Shown here piece after piece: positions 17,160 to 25,692 of a DNA stretch of 64,000 nucleotides. Source of the stretch: DASXTC01 sp036505635 (GTDB taxonomy: Bacteria; Acidobacteriota; Polarisedimenticolia; JACPZX01; DASXTC01); NCBI GenBank assembly GCA_036505635.1, contig DASXTC010000045.1, forward strand, positions 130,365 through 194,364. Reading direction: 5' to 3'. Each line of letters starts with the position of its first letter. Position 1 is the stretch's first letter. The position numbers were made by a program, and so were the translations under genes. The notes beneath the pieces are model-generated. The model was not told the origin of the DNA. It made no database searches and was given only the letters and a program-made list of their open reading frames with translations.

Positions 17160-18356
17160 ATGGGTCAAAGGCCATCCCGTCATCAGATCCTGATCTCCGC
17201 TCTGATTCTCGCGGGGGGCTTCCTCGCCCCGGGCCTCGCGCTCGCGCTGGGGAGCGCGCCTTCCGGCAAGCAGCTCGCCGCCGAGGGGCAGAAGCTGTAC
17301 GACGAGGGCAAGTTCGGAGAAGCCCTGCTGAAGTTCGAGCAGGCGATCAAGGCAGGCGCCGAGGGGGGGGATCTCTTCTACCAGACCGGGTACTGCCTCA
17401 AGGTGGTCCGACAGGATCAGGAGTCGAGCCGGCAGTACATGACCAGGGCCGCGCCCCTGCTCGAGAAGGCGCTCGAAGGCAAGGGCGCATCCCCCGCGCC
17501 TTACTACTATCTGGCCGCCATCTACACCGTCGAGCTGGCCGACTGGGAGCGCGGGAGCGCCGTGGCGAAACGGGGGGTCGCGCAGGTGGAGGGGGGGGCC
17601 TTCAAGAAGGCGACCGACGGCGCGTCGCTCTTCCAGATAGCGCGTCTCTACACCATCGCCGGCGACAAGGACAAGGCTATCGCCTGGTACGAGAGGTCGG
17701 CCGCCGCCTTCGATTCCGCCAAGGCTCCCAACAGGGAGTATAGGGTCGCCGCCCTCCTGCAGCTCGCCACCTACTACAACGGCAAGCAGGATTTCGCCCG
17801 CGCCTCCGAATGGTTCGGACGTCTCCTCGCCGTCGACCCCGGGCGTGACGCGGAGAGGATCACCGCGGGGATGGCCATGACGAAGGCGGAGCGCTACGCC
17901 GAGGCGGCCGCGATCCTGAGGACGGGCTTTCTCACTGACGAGATGGCGACCGAGGCGAACTATCTGGTCCGGGTGCTCGACCGGTACATCGCCCTTCAGG
18001 GTCCAGCCGTGCCGGAGGAGGTGCGCAAGCTGGATGAGGCCGGGCTGTCGCAGGCGATCGACAAGGCGGCCGCCACGCTTGGCGGGATCCGGCAGAAGGA
18101 TGAAGAGGAATTCCAGAAGTCGATCCCTCCCCCCGAGGAGCCGAAGACGGTCTGGAAGGCCACCAAGTCGGGCCAGCGGATACAGGTGAAGGTCCCTCCT
18201 CCAGAGCCCGCGCCGGTGACCCCTCCACCTCCCAGCGCCGAGCGCCAGGCGGCGGAGAAGGAGTTCTTCGGGCTCCTGCTGGAGTACGTCAGGCGAGGCC
18301 ACCTGATCAGGGAGTTCTGCCTGGGCAAGGGCCTGGCCGCCCTCATCTTCCGGTAG
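17160..18356 (+). CDS. Exported TPR-repeat protein
   Basis: The ATG at 17160 gives 398 aa. A signal peptide or anchor occupies residues 7-29. TPR-type helices follow from about residue 37 to 280 (for example KLYDEGKFGEALLKFEQAI, IARLYTIAGDKDKAIAWYERS, ARASEWFGRLLAVDP). The C-terminal ~100 residues are Pro/Glu-rich (EEPK, PPPEPAPVTPPPP) and end in a short helix. It is probably periplasmic or membrane-anchored, holding a protein complex; partners are unknown. It starts just after a terminator with its own promoter, and its stop is one base from the end of the convergent propeller gene. Confidence 0.75.
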   Translation: MGQRPSRHQILISALILAGGFLAPGLALALGSAPSGKQLAAEGQKLYDEGKFGEALLKFEQAIKAGAEGGDLFYQTGYCLKVVRQDQESSRQYMTRAAPLLEKALEGKGASPAPYYYLAAIYTVELADWERGSAVAKRGVAQVEGGAFKKATDGASLFQIARLYTIAGDKDKAIAWYERSAAAFDSAKAPNREYRVAALLQLATYYNGKQDFARASEWFGRLLAVDPGRDAERITAGMAMTKAERYAEAAAILRTGFLTDEMATEANYLVRVLDRYIALQGPAVPEEVRKLDEAGLSQAIDKAAATLGGIRQKDEEEFQKSIPPPEEPKTVWKATKSGQRIQVKVPPPEPAPVTPPPPSAERQAAEKEFFGLLLEYVRRGHLIREFCLGKGLAALIFR

Positions 18357-18357
18357 C

Positions 18358-20049
18358 TCACTCCACCGGCAGGCGGAGCGTCATGATCCGGCTGGGCCGG
18401 CTCCATTCATAGGCGATGTGGCTCGAACGGGGGGACCAGGCGGGCCTTGATTCGCGGCTTTCCTTCGGGCGCACGTAGGGGAAGGCGGTGCCCCCATCGG
18501 GGGGGATGAGATAGATGTCCGCATCGTCCCCCAAAAGGTGCGTGCAGGCGATCCAGGACCCGCTGGCGTTCCAGTCGGGATCGCGGTCCGAGCCCCCGTC
18601 GGCCGACGACGTCGTGAGCCGCACCGGATCCCCACCGCTCACGCGGACCTTCCAGATCTCCGCCGCGCCCGGTTCGTCCTTCGTGTAGGCGATCCAGGTC
18701 CCGTCGGGGGACCAGGTGGGGTGGGACTCGCTGCCGGCAAGTGCGGTGAGACGCCGCGTGCTCCCGTCACCGACCTGCGCGAGCCAGATGTCGGGGCTTC
18801 CCCCTCGATCCGAGACGAAGGCGATCGTCCTGGCGTCGGGAGACCACGCGGGTTGCCGGTTGCGCGCGCCGTCCTCGATCACCTTGAGGAGCCTTCCGGT
18901 CTCCGGCTCGAGGATCCAGATCCCGGATCCCGCACCGGAATCGAGCCTGAAGACGATGTCCCCCGTGGCCGTGGACCACTCGGGCTCCGCCTCGCGGGCC
19001 TCCGTGTCGGTGAGACGGGTGGTCCTGCCGTTGGAGACGCCGACCACGTACAGATCGGGGCGGCCGTCCCGGTCCGACACGAAGACCAGCCTCCGGTTGT
19101 CGGGGGACCACGACGGGTAGCGGTTCATTCCGGCCGATTCGGTCACGATGTGCGCGGCCTTTCCCTCCTGAAAGTCGATCAAGCTGATGCCGGAGCCCCC
19201 CGGCTCGAGGTAGACGAGCCTGTCGCCGGCGCGTGAGAGGGCGGGCCGCGAGGTGTCGGGCTTCAGCTTCATCGGCATGATGAGCTGCTGGCTCGGCGTC
19301 CCCGGCGCCAGCGGGTAGACCAGCATCAGCAGGTTGGTGCGATAATTGCCAAAGGCGATCACGCGCTGGCTGTCTGCGGACCAGTGCGGGGCGTATTCGG
19401 GCGTGGGCCCCGAGCCGGTCCTGCGGCTCTCGCCGCCGCTCGCGGGGATCACCCAGACGTGGGTCTCGCCGTCGCGGCGCGACTCGAACGCGATCCACTC
19501 TCCGTCGGGGGACCAGGCGGGACGCCGATCCGGGCCGATCCCCGCCGACAGGGGAAAGACCTGCCCTCCCGTGGCCATGACCTGATAGAGCAGGAGGCGC
19601 CCCGACCTGTTGGAGGCGAAGACGAGCCTCTTGCCGTCGGGGGACCATTCCGGGTCGAGATCGTCGCCGGGGTGATCGGTGAGCTTCCTCGGCTCGCCGC
19701 CGGCCGCGGGCGCGATCCAGATCTCGGCGTTGCCCGATCGATCCGAGATGAAGGCCACCTGCTGGCCGTCGGGGGAGAAGCGCGGCGCCCGGTCGTTGCA
19801 AGGGCCCGAGGTGACCGCGGCGGGACTTCCGCCATCCACCGAGACGCGGTAGATGTGCGTGCGATCCTCGGCGTCGGGGGCCGCGAAGGCCATCGTCTGG
19901 CCGTCGGGCGAAAGGACCGGAGGGCTCAGTCGGTCGAAGGGGGCCGCCAGGAGGATGGGTGTGGGCTCCGGCAGGACGGGTTGAGTGGGGCCCGCGGCCC
20001 GGGCAAGGCCTGCGAGACCGAGCAGGAGCAGCGGAAATGCCGGGCGCAT
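18358..20049 (-). CDS. Exported TolB-like PD40 beta-propeller protein
   Basis: The 563-aa product has a signal peptide (residues 1-18) and then about nine PD40/WD40-like blades with the recurrent pattern W/LSPDG, IAF, SDR-G, DIW. The C-terminal blades are slightly irregular. No protease or hydrolase domain follows, unlike the related S9 peptidases and Tol-associated fusions, so this is a stand-alone propeller. It is probably a periplasmic binding protein. The gene ends one base from the convergent TPR gene with no terminator between them. Confidence 0.82.
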   Translation of the reverse strand: MRPAFPLLLLGLAGLARAAGPTQPVLPEPTPILLAAPFDRLSPPVLSPDGQTMAFAAPDAEDRTHIYRVSVDGGSPAAVTSGPCNDRAPRFSPDGQQVAFISDRSGNAEIWIAPAAGGEPRKLTDHPGDDLDPEWSPDGKRLVFASNRSGRLLLYQVMATGGQVFPLSAGIGPDRRPAWSPDGEWIAFESRRDGETHVWVIPASGGESRRTGSGPTPEYAPHWSADSQRVIAFGNYRTNLLMLVYPLAPGTPSQQLIMPMKLKPDTSRPALSRAGDRLVYLEPGGSGISLIDFQEGKAAHIVTESAGMNRYPSWSPDNRRLVFVSDRDGRPDLYVVGVSNGRTTRLTDTEAREAEPEWSTATGDIVFRLDSGAGSGIWILEPETGRLLKVIEDGARNRQPAWSPDARTIAFVSDRGGSPDIWLAQVGDGSTRRLTALAGSESHPTWSPDGTWIAYTKDEPGAAEIWKVRVSGGDPVRLTTSSADGGSDRDPDWNASGSWIACTHLLGDDADIYLIPPDGGTAFPYVRPKESRESRPAWSPRSSHIAYEWSRPSRIMTLRLPVE

Positions 20050-20093
20050 GACCTCAATCTACGCTGCGGGGATCGGCTTGGCAACCGCGGGAG

Positions 20094-22010
20094 TCAACGT
20101 TCTGCCGCCTCGCCGGCGCGCAGGGCGGAGAGGAGCCCGATGATGCCGTCATCGGCAACGCCCTCCAGGAGGGCGCTCTCGAGCGCCGCGATCGCCTCGG
20201 CGCGACGTCCGGTGCGGGCCAGCGCCTGGGCATGGTTGTAGACGGCATTGACGTTGCGTGGATCGCGCCGCACCGCTTCCGCGAAGAGGGTCGCGGCCTC
20301 ATCCCATCTCTCCTGGCGCGCGGCCAGCGCGCCGAGCCCGTTCGGCCCCACAGCGCTGCCCGGGACCTCCCGTTCGATCCTTTCGAAGATGGCGCGCGCC
20401 TCCTCCTCTCTGCCCGACTCGATCAGGGCGGCCGCGTAGCTGCTCTGCAGATCGAGGTTTTCCGGCTGCTCCCGCGCCGCCAGCTCGTACGCGTCGATCG
20501 CGGCCTCCAGGCGTCCCGTGTTCGCGTAGATGAGCGCCAGGTTCGAACGCGCCCGCCAGTCTCCCGGACGGAGCCGCAGGGCCTCGGAAAGCTCCTCCTC
20601 CGCCGGGGCCGGCTCCCCGCGCACGAGGTGGGCGAGCCCCAGCTCCGCGTGAGCGTCGGCGAAGCGGGGCGCGATCGCGAGGGCCCGGCGCTGCGCCGCG
20701 ACGGCTTCATCGAGCCGCCCCGATTGCTTCAGGGCGATGCCGTACCAGCTCCAGGCCCCGGCGCTCGCGGGGCACGAGACGGTGGCCGCTTCGTAAAGCG
20801 TCAGGCTCGATAGGAAGTCCCCGTTCCGGATCACCGTTCGCGTCCCCATCGCGACCAGGAGAACCGCGGCGAGGGTCCAACGCCAGCGGGCCGGTGCCAG
20901 CAGCGATGCGGCCATCAGACAGATCCCCAGGACGGGGAAGTAGAGATTCCTCTCCGCGAAGATCGTGATGCCCGGAAAGAGGAGGTTGGAGGCCGGCAGG
21001 AACGCGATGAGGAAGATCGCGGCCCCCAGTCCGAGCGCTCCGCGGCGCCCGCCGGCAAGCCCGATGACGGCGAGGCCTGCCGCGAGGATCGCCCCGCCAC
21101 CGAGGACACCGGCCTCGGCGATGCTTCGGGCGATCGGGATCTGATCGAAGCCGTAGTTGAAGCAGAGAGCGAGTGGCATGCATGTCTGACGCAACGCGAC
21201 GAGGAGCACGCGCAGGGAGGTCAGGACGCGTGTCAGCGCCGGCTCCCCCACGAGTGGATTGAGCAGCTCGGCGCCGAAGGCCTGCGCCCCGCCTCCCAGG
21301 AAGTGCCCCAGCACGGCGAAGCGAAGGGCCAGGTATCCCAGCGCGATGCCCCCGTACGCGAAGATGGCCGCTCGCCAGGACCGGGGGGAGCGCGCCCCGG
21401 GAGGTGCCGCCGGATTGGCGGGCCGCAGCCAGTCCCCCGCGAGCGCCAGGGCGGGGAAGACCACCGCCATCTCCTTCGAAAGGACCGCGAGCGCGAAGGC
21501 GGCCGACGCGGCCCCCAGGCGCCCCCGCCGGTGAGCGATCCAGGCCAGGAGGAGAAAGAAGGAGGCCGCAAGCTCGGCCCCGCCCGAGATCCATGAGACC
21601 GCCTCGGTGTGCACCGGATGCGCGGCGAAGAGGAGCCCCGCCAGGAGGGAGGCAGGCAGCGGGAATCCCAGGGCGAAGGCAAGGATGACGACCAGAGCGG
21701 AGTTGGCCGCGTGGACCAGGACATTGAACGCATGAAAAGGAGCCGGGCCCCCGCCTCCCGCGAGGAAGAGCAGCGTGTCCGCGATCGCGATGAGCGGGCG
21801 ATAGAGCGCGCTGCGTTCGCTCGCGCCGGCCCAGAAGCCGGTGACGAGCAGAGAGGGGATCCCCGCCAGAGAGTGCACGCGCGGGTTCTCCTGTATCTCC
21901 GGGATGTCGTCGTTGAGGAATGGGCCGGGCAGCGTGTTGGCGTAGAGGAGGGCCGCCAGGAGGGCCGCCGCCAGGGCGGCGTAGCGGAGCTTGGACGAGG
22001 AGGTCACCAT
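20094..22010 (-). CDS. TMTC-like membrane protein with C-terminal TPRs (paralogue of 6620-8500)
   Basis: The start chosen is the ATG at 22010; longer versions would run back over a divergent gene. The 638-aa product has about ten membrane helices in the first ~410 residues. An early loop has paired Asp (FLNDDI) and LYRPL, matching the layout of the protein at 6620-8500. TPR units fill the rest (WYGIALKQSGRLDEAVAAQRRAL, AHAELGLAHL, YNHAQALARTGR). A GT-C glycosyltransferase role is inferred from topology. An extended -10 (TGATACAAT, minus strand, ending at 22022) sits just upstream. Confidence 0.72.
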   Translation of the reverse strand: MVTSSSKLRYAALAAALLAALLYANTLPGPFLNDDIPEIQENPRVHSLAGIPSLLVTGFWAGASERSALYRPLIAIADTLLFLAGGGGPAPFHAFNVLVHAANSALVVILAFALGFPLPASLLAGLLFAAHPVHTEAVSWISGGAELAASFFLLLAWIAHRRGRLGAASAAFALAVLSKEMAVVFPALALAGDWLRPANPAAPPGARSPRSWRAAIFAYGGIALGYLALRFAVLGHFLGGGAQAFGAELLNPLVGEPALTRVLTSLRVLLVALRQTCMPLALCFNYGFDQIPIARSIAEAGVLGGGAILAAGLAVIGLAGGRRGALGLGAAIFLIAFLPASNLLFPGITIFAERNLYFPVLGICLMAASLLAPARWRWTLAAVLLVAMGTRTVIRNGDFLSSLTLYEAATVSCPASAGAWSWYGIALKQSGRLDEAVAAQRRALAIAPRFADAHAELGLAHLVRGEPAPAEEELSEALRLRPGDWRARSNLALIYANTGRLEAAIDAYELAAREQPENLDLQSSYAAALIESGREEEARAIFERIEREVPGSAVGPNGLGALAARQERWDEAATLFAEAVRRDPRNVNAVYNHAQALARTGRRAEAIAALESALLEGVADDGIIGLLSALRAGEAAER

Positions 22011-22095
22011 AGGTCTCACGCATTGTATCAGGGGCGCGGGTGGCGGCCCCGCCACGGCGCTCACCACAATGGAATCGTCTTGTGGCGTCGCGAGT

Positions 22096-22114
22096 GACAT
22101 GGACATATCATGTC
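22096..22114 (+). promoter_or_regulatory. Inverted repeat, candidate operator of the Phd-type antitoxin
   Basis: GACATG (22096-22101) and CATGTC (22109-22114) flank seven bases. The right half overlaps TATCAT (22106-22111), a possible -10. It lies 24 bp before the antitoxin start, where autorepressing antitoxins usually bind. Confidence 0.5.
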
Positions 22115-22137
22115 GCAATCGGCTTGGTGGAGGCATC

Positions 22138-22332
22138 ATGAAAGGTGTGCAGTTCGTGGTTGACGAGAAGGGACAGAGAACCGGCGTGGTCATTGACCTC
22201 AAGGAATACTCGGAGCTCTGGGAGGATTTCTACGATATTGCGGTGACGAGAGCCAGGCGTCACGAGCGTCGAGAGAGCCTGGAGTCGGTCAGGCGGCGCC
22301 TGCGCGTGAACGGCAAGCGCCGCGCTCGATGA
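22138..22332 (+). CDS. Small Phd/YefM-type antitoxin, apparently without a toxin
   Basis: The 64-aa product has a GGTGGAGG site before the ATG. Its N-terminal half (VQFVVDEKGQRTGVVIDLKEYSELWEDF) matches the short prevent-host-death-like antitoxins that pair with RelE-family toxins. The C-terminal half is strongly basic. The stop overlaps an ATG (ATGA at 22329) that begins MTEYTVTT. That start would suit a RelE-type toxin, but the frame then becomes unrelated sequence. The remains of a VapC gene run in from the opposite strand immediately afterwards. Confidence 0.7.
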   Translation: MKGVQFVVDEKGQRTGVVIDLKEYSELWEDFYDIAVTRARRHERRESLESVRRRLRVNGKRRAR

Positions 22333-22347
22333 CGGAATACACGGTTA

Positions 22348-22462
22348 CTACCGCTGATCCACGAGGTGGCGAACGACGCTCTTCAGACGCGCCATCACGG
22401 GGGCGTGGACGGCCTCTCGCGCCGATAGCTTACGTGCGGACGTTCGAATCGACGAGAATCAT
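22348..22462 (-). pseudogene. vapC: Degraded VapC PIN-domain toxin (head and tail only)
   Basis: Reading on the minus strand from 22462, an ATG overlapping the vapB stop (ATGA) starts MILVDSNV, the typical first strand of VapC with its first acidic residue, then stops after ten codons. In another frame the next bases encode KLSAREAVHAPVMARL, matching the LSARDALHxAVM helix near the VapC C-terminus, and end at a stop at 22348. A normal VapC is about 130 residues, so roughly 80-90 central residues are deleted and the halves are out of frame. The toxin cannot be active. Confidence 0.65.
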
Positions 22463-22716
22463 CGCCCATCTGCATCGAGGTAGCCGCGCTCGATCTCGGC
22501 CAGGATCTGCGTCATGTCCCCCGATGGAAACTCGTGCGCGGCCGCGGTCCGGATGGCCGCCAGCTTGCGATCCGAATCCCCCGTTGAGTTCCGCTGCAGA
22601 GCGATTTGCAGAGCCTGGCGCACCCATTCCGCGACGGTAAGCCTTTCCGCCCGTACGAGGCTTCGGACCTCCCGGTATTCGGCGTTGTCGAGCAGAACCT
22701 GTAATCGCTTGCTCAT
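22459..22716 (-). CDS. vapB: VapB-type ribbon-helix-helix antitoxin (orphaned)
   Basis: The 85-aa product starts MSKRLQVLLDNAEYREV. It carries the short strand and two helices of a ribbon-helix-helix DNA-binding domain (VLLDNAEYREVRSLVRAERLTVAEWVRQAL) and then a toxin-binding tail. The ATG at 22716 is preferred over 22725 because the promoter -10 ends at 22724, so the transcript would begin at about 22717. The gene is intact while its vapC partner is a remnant. It may survive as a DNA-binding repressor or by chance. Confidence 0.8.
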   Translation of the reverse strand: MSKRLQVLLDNAEYREVRSLVRAERLTVAEWVRQALQIALQRNSTGDSDRKLAAIRTAAAHEFPSGDMTQILAEIERGYLDADGR

Positions 22717-22723
22717 GGTCGTC

Positions 22724-22752
22724 ATCCTATTGGACTCATGATCATGTGGCAA
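22724..22752 (-). promoter_or_regulatory. vapB promoter with palindromic operator in the spacer, leaderless
   Basis: On the minus strand: TTGCCA (22752-22747), a 17-base spacer and TAGGAT (22729-22724). The spacer contains the perfect palindrome CATGATCATG (22737-22746), well placed for autorepression. The expected +1 falls on or next to the vapB ATG at 22716. Confidence 0.6.
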
Positions 22753-22786
22753 GCATCCTGGCTCCGAGGGCCCCGCGAGGCGCCGG

Positions 22787-22795
22787 TGGTACAAT
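22787..22795 (+). promoter_or_regulatory. Extended -10 upstream of rnc
   Basis: TGGTACAAT is an extended -10 (TGn plus TACAAT) 28 bp before the rnc start codon. No good -35 is present at the usual distance, as is common for extended -10 promoters. Confidence 0.4.
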
Positions 22796-22822
22796 GACGG
22801 CCGTCCTATTCGCGAGGTCCAC

Positions 22823-23674
22823 ATGGTGCCTGGACGTAAGGCCCGACATCAGACCGAGAGCCGCCCCCAGGGGGAGCCTCTGGAGGACCTCGAAAAGTCA
22901 CTGGGGCACCGCTTCTCGCGGCGCGACCTGCTGGAGCGGGCCCTCGTCCACCGCTCCTGGGCCTACGAGAAGGGGACCGCGGGACGTCACAGCGAGTCGC
23001 TGGAGTTCCTCGGCGACGCCGTCCTCTCCCTTTCGGTCTCGAGGATGCTGCTCGAGCGGTTCGGCGAGCAGGAGGTCGGAGACCTCGCGCACGCCCGCGC
23101 GTTTCTCGTGAGCGAGACGAACCTCGCGCGCAAGGCGCGCGCTCTCAAGATCGGCGCGCACCTGAGGCTGGGGCGCGGCGAGGAGCGGGGCGGCGGGCGC
23201 GAGAAGGACTCCCTCCTGGCGGACGCGTTCGAGGCGGTCCTGGCCGCGATCTATCTGGACGGGGGGTTCGACCCGGCCCACGACCTGATCGCGCGACAGT
23301 TCTCGGCGCAGATCGCGCGGCTGGCGACCGGGCAGCGCACGGCGCAGGACCACAAGACCGACCTCCAGGAGGCGCTCCAGGCTGTCGGTCTGCCGGTCCC
23401 CGTCTACCGCGTGTCGGCCGAGTCGGGGCCCGACCACCGGAAGGAGTTCTCGGTCGAGCTGAGGATCTCCGACCGGACCGTGGCCCGCGGTTCAGGGACC
23501 AGCAAGAAGGGAGCCGAGCAGGAGGCGGCGCGAAAGGCGTTCCGCCGCATCGACCGCCTCATCGCCCGCTTTACCGCTCCGGCGTTGGAGGGGGAGGAGG
23601 CGGAGGGGAAGGGGGCCCGGCGAGCCGAGCCAGAGCCTCGCGCACCTCGGCCGCCTGGGGCGCGGCGGAGTTGA
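22823..23674 (+). CDS. rnc: Ribonuclease III
   Basis: The 283-aa product contains the RNase III signature SLEFLGDAVL with E61 and D65, and the second metal site in DAFEAVLAAIYLDGG (D134, E137). A double-stranded RNA-binding domain follows at about residues 175-245 (DHKTDLQEALQ ... GSGTSKKGAEQEAARKAF). It processes rRNA precursors and other duplex RNAs in the cytoplasm. A Pro/Glu/Arg-rich tail of ~35 residues goes beyond the usual end. Those last 104 bases overlap, tail to tail, the convergent membrane-protein gene. The start is the ATG at 22823. Confidence 0.95.
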   Translation: MVPGRKARHQTESRPQGEPLEDLEKSLGHRFSRRDLLERALVHRSWAYEKGTAGRHSESLEFLGDAVLSLSVSRMLLERFGEQEVGDLAHARAFLVSETNLARKARALKIGAHLRLGRGEERGGGREKDSLLADAFEAVLAAIYLDGGFDPAHDLIARQFSAQIARLATGQRTAQDHKTDLQEALQAVGLPVPVYRVSAESGPDHRKEFSVELRISDRTVARGSGTSKKGAEQEAARKAFRRIDRLIARFTAPALEGEEAEGKGARRAEPEPRAPRPPGARRS

Positions 23675-25613
23675 GACGCAGCGCCTCCGTGAAGTGGGGA
23701 ACAGCTTCGCGCTCGCGCCCCGGGATCGCGTAGAGGACCGCCCCCATCGCGTAGTGATAGTCGGCCAGATCGAGAGGCGTGGGCTCGGTCATCGCGCGGC
23801 GCGCGGCCTCCAGCTCCGAGAGGGCCTCCGGCATCCGCCCCATCTCGTAGTAGACGGTCGCCAGGTCGAAGCGGGCGGCGAAGCTGGCCGGATCGATCGC
23901 GGCGGCGTTCCGGTAGGCGGCGGCCGCTCCCTCGAGATCCCCCCCCGCCTTGAGCGCGCCGCCCAGGCTGATCAGACACGAGGCGTCCCCGGGGGAGAGA
24001 TCGGACGCCGCGCGGTACTCGCGCGCCGCCTCGGCGTACCTCTTGTCATCCATCAGGATCCCGCCCAGGTCCCGGTGGGCGGCCGACAGGGCCAGAACGA
24101 AGGTGATCCCCCCGGGCGTGGTGGCGGCCCGCGTGGGATCCCCCCCGTGGCGCCGCGCGACCTGCTCCGCGTCGGCGATCACCTGGCGCAGTGTGCTCTC
24201 CGCCTCGCGCGCCCGGCCTGCCTGGCGGTAGGCGGCGCTCAGGTGCAGGCGGTCCTGGAACGGCTCCTCCGCTCCGCTCGACAGATCGATGTACATGAAG
24301 GGGAGCGCGGCGAGGAGGATCGCGACGGCGGCGCGCAGGCGCGGCACCCGGGAGGGAGCGCGGCCGGTCAGAGCGCGCGCCGCGTCGGGCAGCAGGGCGA
24401 GCGCGCGGGCCGCGAAGACCAGCAGAATCGGCACCAGAGGGAGCCTGAACCTGCCGAAGTTGAACACCATCAGGACCGAGACCATGTATCCCGCGCTGGC
24501 GAGATAGACCGGCAGCAGGCGGCGCCAGTCGGAAGAGGAGAGAGCGACCCCCGCCCAGGCGAGGGCGGCCACCGGCCCGAAGGTGAGGAGATATCCCAGC
24601 AGCCACGAGAAGCGCTTGAAGGTGTAGTACGAGTAGTTATCGGGGAGCTCGTGGTCGTTCCAGAAGAGGGCGAACTTGCGGGCCCAGAGCCGGAGGGCGC
24701 GCCCGGGGTTGGCCGCCAGCCATCGCGCCCCCTCCTTCCACCAGAAGCGCGACGCCTCGGAGCGCGTGAGGTCCCTCCCGGTCATCTCCCGCGCCTTCTT
24801 CCTGAAATCCTCGTGCTCGAAGCGGGGGTTGGACCTCACCCACGGAGGCGGGACGTAGGCGCCGTTGGCGTAGGGCCCGTTGCCGATGTAGAAGACCTCG
24901 CCTCCTCCCGACGTCGTCAGGACGAAGCCCCCTCCCACGGCGAGGTTCCGGATCCCGACGGGAAGGAGCACGGCGAGCGCGCCGGCCATGAGAGACAGCG
25001 GCGCGGCCAGTCTGCCGCGGCCCGTGGAGACGCCCGGATCGAAGACGAGCCAGAGCGCGAGCACCGCCAGGAGGAGCAGGAAGTTGTCTCGCACGAGGCA
25101 GGCCAGCCCGATGAGCGCCCCGGCGCCGGCGAGGGGCGCGAGGCCCGGTGGGCGCCGGCGCAGGGCCAGGAGAAGGGCGCCCGTGGCGAGCGGCGGGGTG
25201 AGGAACTCCTTCATGACCTGCCCCTCGTAGAAGAAGAAGGGGCCGTACAGCGCGCACCCCAGGCCGGCGAAGATCCCGGTGCGCCGATCGAAGAGCCTCG
25301 CGCCGAGCAGGTAGACGAGAACGCAGGAGACGGAGCCCACGCCGATCTGGATCAGCCGCAGCAGGTAGAGATCGCGGCCGAAGACGAGCATGTAGAGCGC
25401 GAGCAGGTAGGAGTAGAGCGGGCTCTGCTCGAAGACCTCCTTGCCGATCCAGTCCCCCGAGGCGATCGCCACCGCCCAGTCGTGATAGTAGAGCGGGTCG
25501 AGCTGGAGGAAGTCGAAGAAGGGGGAGGCGGCCATCTGCCGCAGATAGAGGAATCGCAGCAGATAGGCGAAGGCGAAGATCCCTGCCGGGGCGGCCGCGG
25601 TCCGCAAGCGCAT
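23571..25613 (-). CDS. Glycosyltransferase 39/ArnT-like membrane protein with TPR tail
   Basis: The ATG at 25613 is chosen because it opens directly onto the first membrane helix (AGIFAFAYLLRFLYL). The 680-aa product has about ten or eleven hydrophobic segments up to residue ~430. An early loop contains FDFLQLDPLYYHDWA, like the acidic loop of GT-C enzymes that use polyprenyl-linked sugars. The last ~230 residues are TPR units (LSAAYRQAGRAREAESTLRQV, YAEAAREYRAASDLSPGD, LATVYYEMGRMPEALSELEAA). The 3' end overlaps rnc by 104 bp in antisense. Substrate is unknown. Confidence 0.75.
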   Translation of the reverse strand: MRLRTAAAPAGIFAFAYLLRFLYLRQMAASPFFDFLQLDPLYYHDWAVAIASGDWIGKEVFEQSPLYSYLLALYMLVFGRDLYLLRLIQIGVGSVSCVLVYLLGARLFDRRTGIFAGLGCALYGPFFFYEGQVMKEFLTPPLATGALLLALRRRPPGLAPLAGAGALIGLACLVRDNFLLLLAVLALWLVFDPGVSTGRGRLAAPLSLMAGALAVLLPVGIRNLAVGGGFVLTTSGGGEVFYIGNGPYANGAYVPPPWVRSNPRFEHEDFRKKAREMTGRDLTRSEASRFWWKEGARWLAANPGRALRLWARKFALFWNDHELPDNYSYYTFKRFSWLLGYLLTFGPVAALAWAGVALSSSDWRRLLPVYLASAGYMVSVLMVFNFGRFRLPLVPILLVFAARALALLPDAARALTGRAPSRVPRLRAAVAILLAALPFMYIDLSSGAEEPFQDRLHLSAAYRQAGRAREAESTLRQVIADAEQVARRHGGDPTRAATTPGGITFVLALSAAHRDLGGILMDDKRYAEAAREYRAASDLSPGDASCLISLGGALKAGGDLEGAAAAYRNAAAIDPASFAARFDLATVYYEMGRMPEALSELEAARRAMTEPTPLDLADYHYAMGAVLYAIPGREREAVPHFTEALRLNSAAPQAAEVREALARLAGPPSPPPPPPPTPER

Positions 25614-25639
25614 CGCGGTTGGATTATAGCCCGGCGGCG

Positions 25640-25668
25640 TTGACTGAGCCGGACCACTGGGGTATGGT
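25640..25668 (+). promoter_or_regulatory. Promoter for the hexapeptide acyltransferase
   Basis: TTGACT (25640-25645), 17 bases and TATGGT (25663-25668), 25 bp before the ATG at 25693. On the other strand a TATAAT (25628-25623) lies 10 bp before the membrane-protein start at 25613 and may drive that gene. Confidence 0.5.
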
Positions 25669-25692
25669 TTCCGGCCAGCCCCGGAGGTGAGC

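Noticed and set aside
22329..22640. A 103-codon plus-strand frame starting at the ATGA overlap with the Phd stop
   Set aside because: Only the first ~8 residues could resemble a RelE toxin. The rest runs antisense through vapC and vapB and has no toxin pattern.
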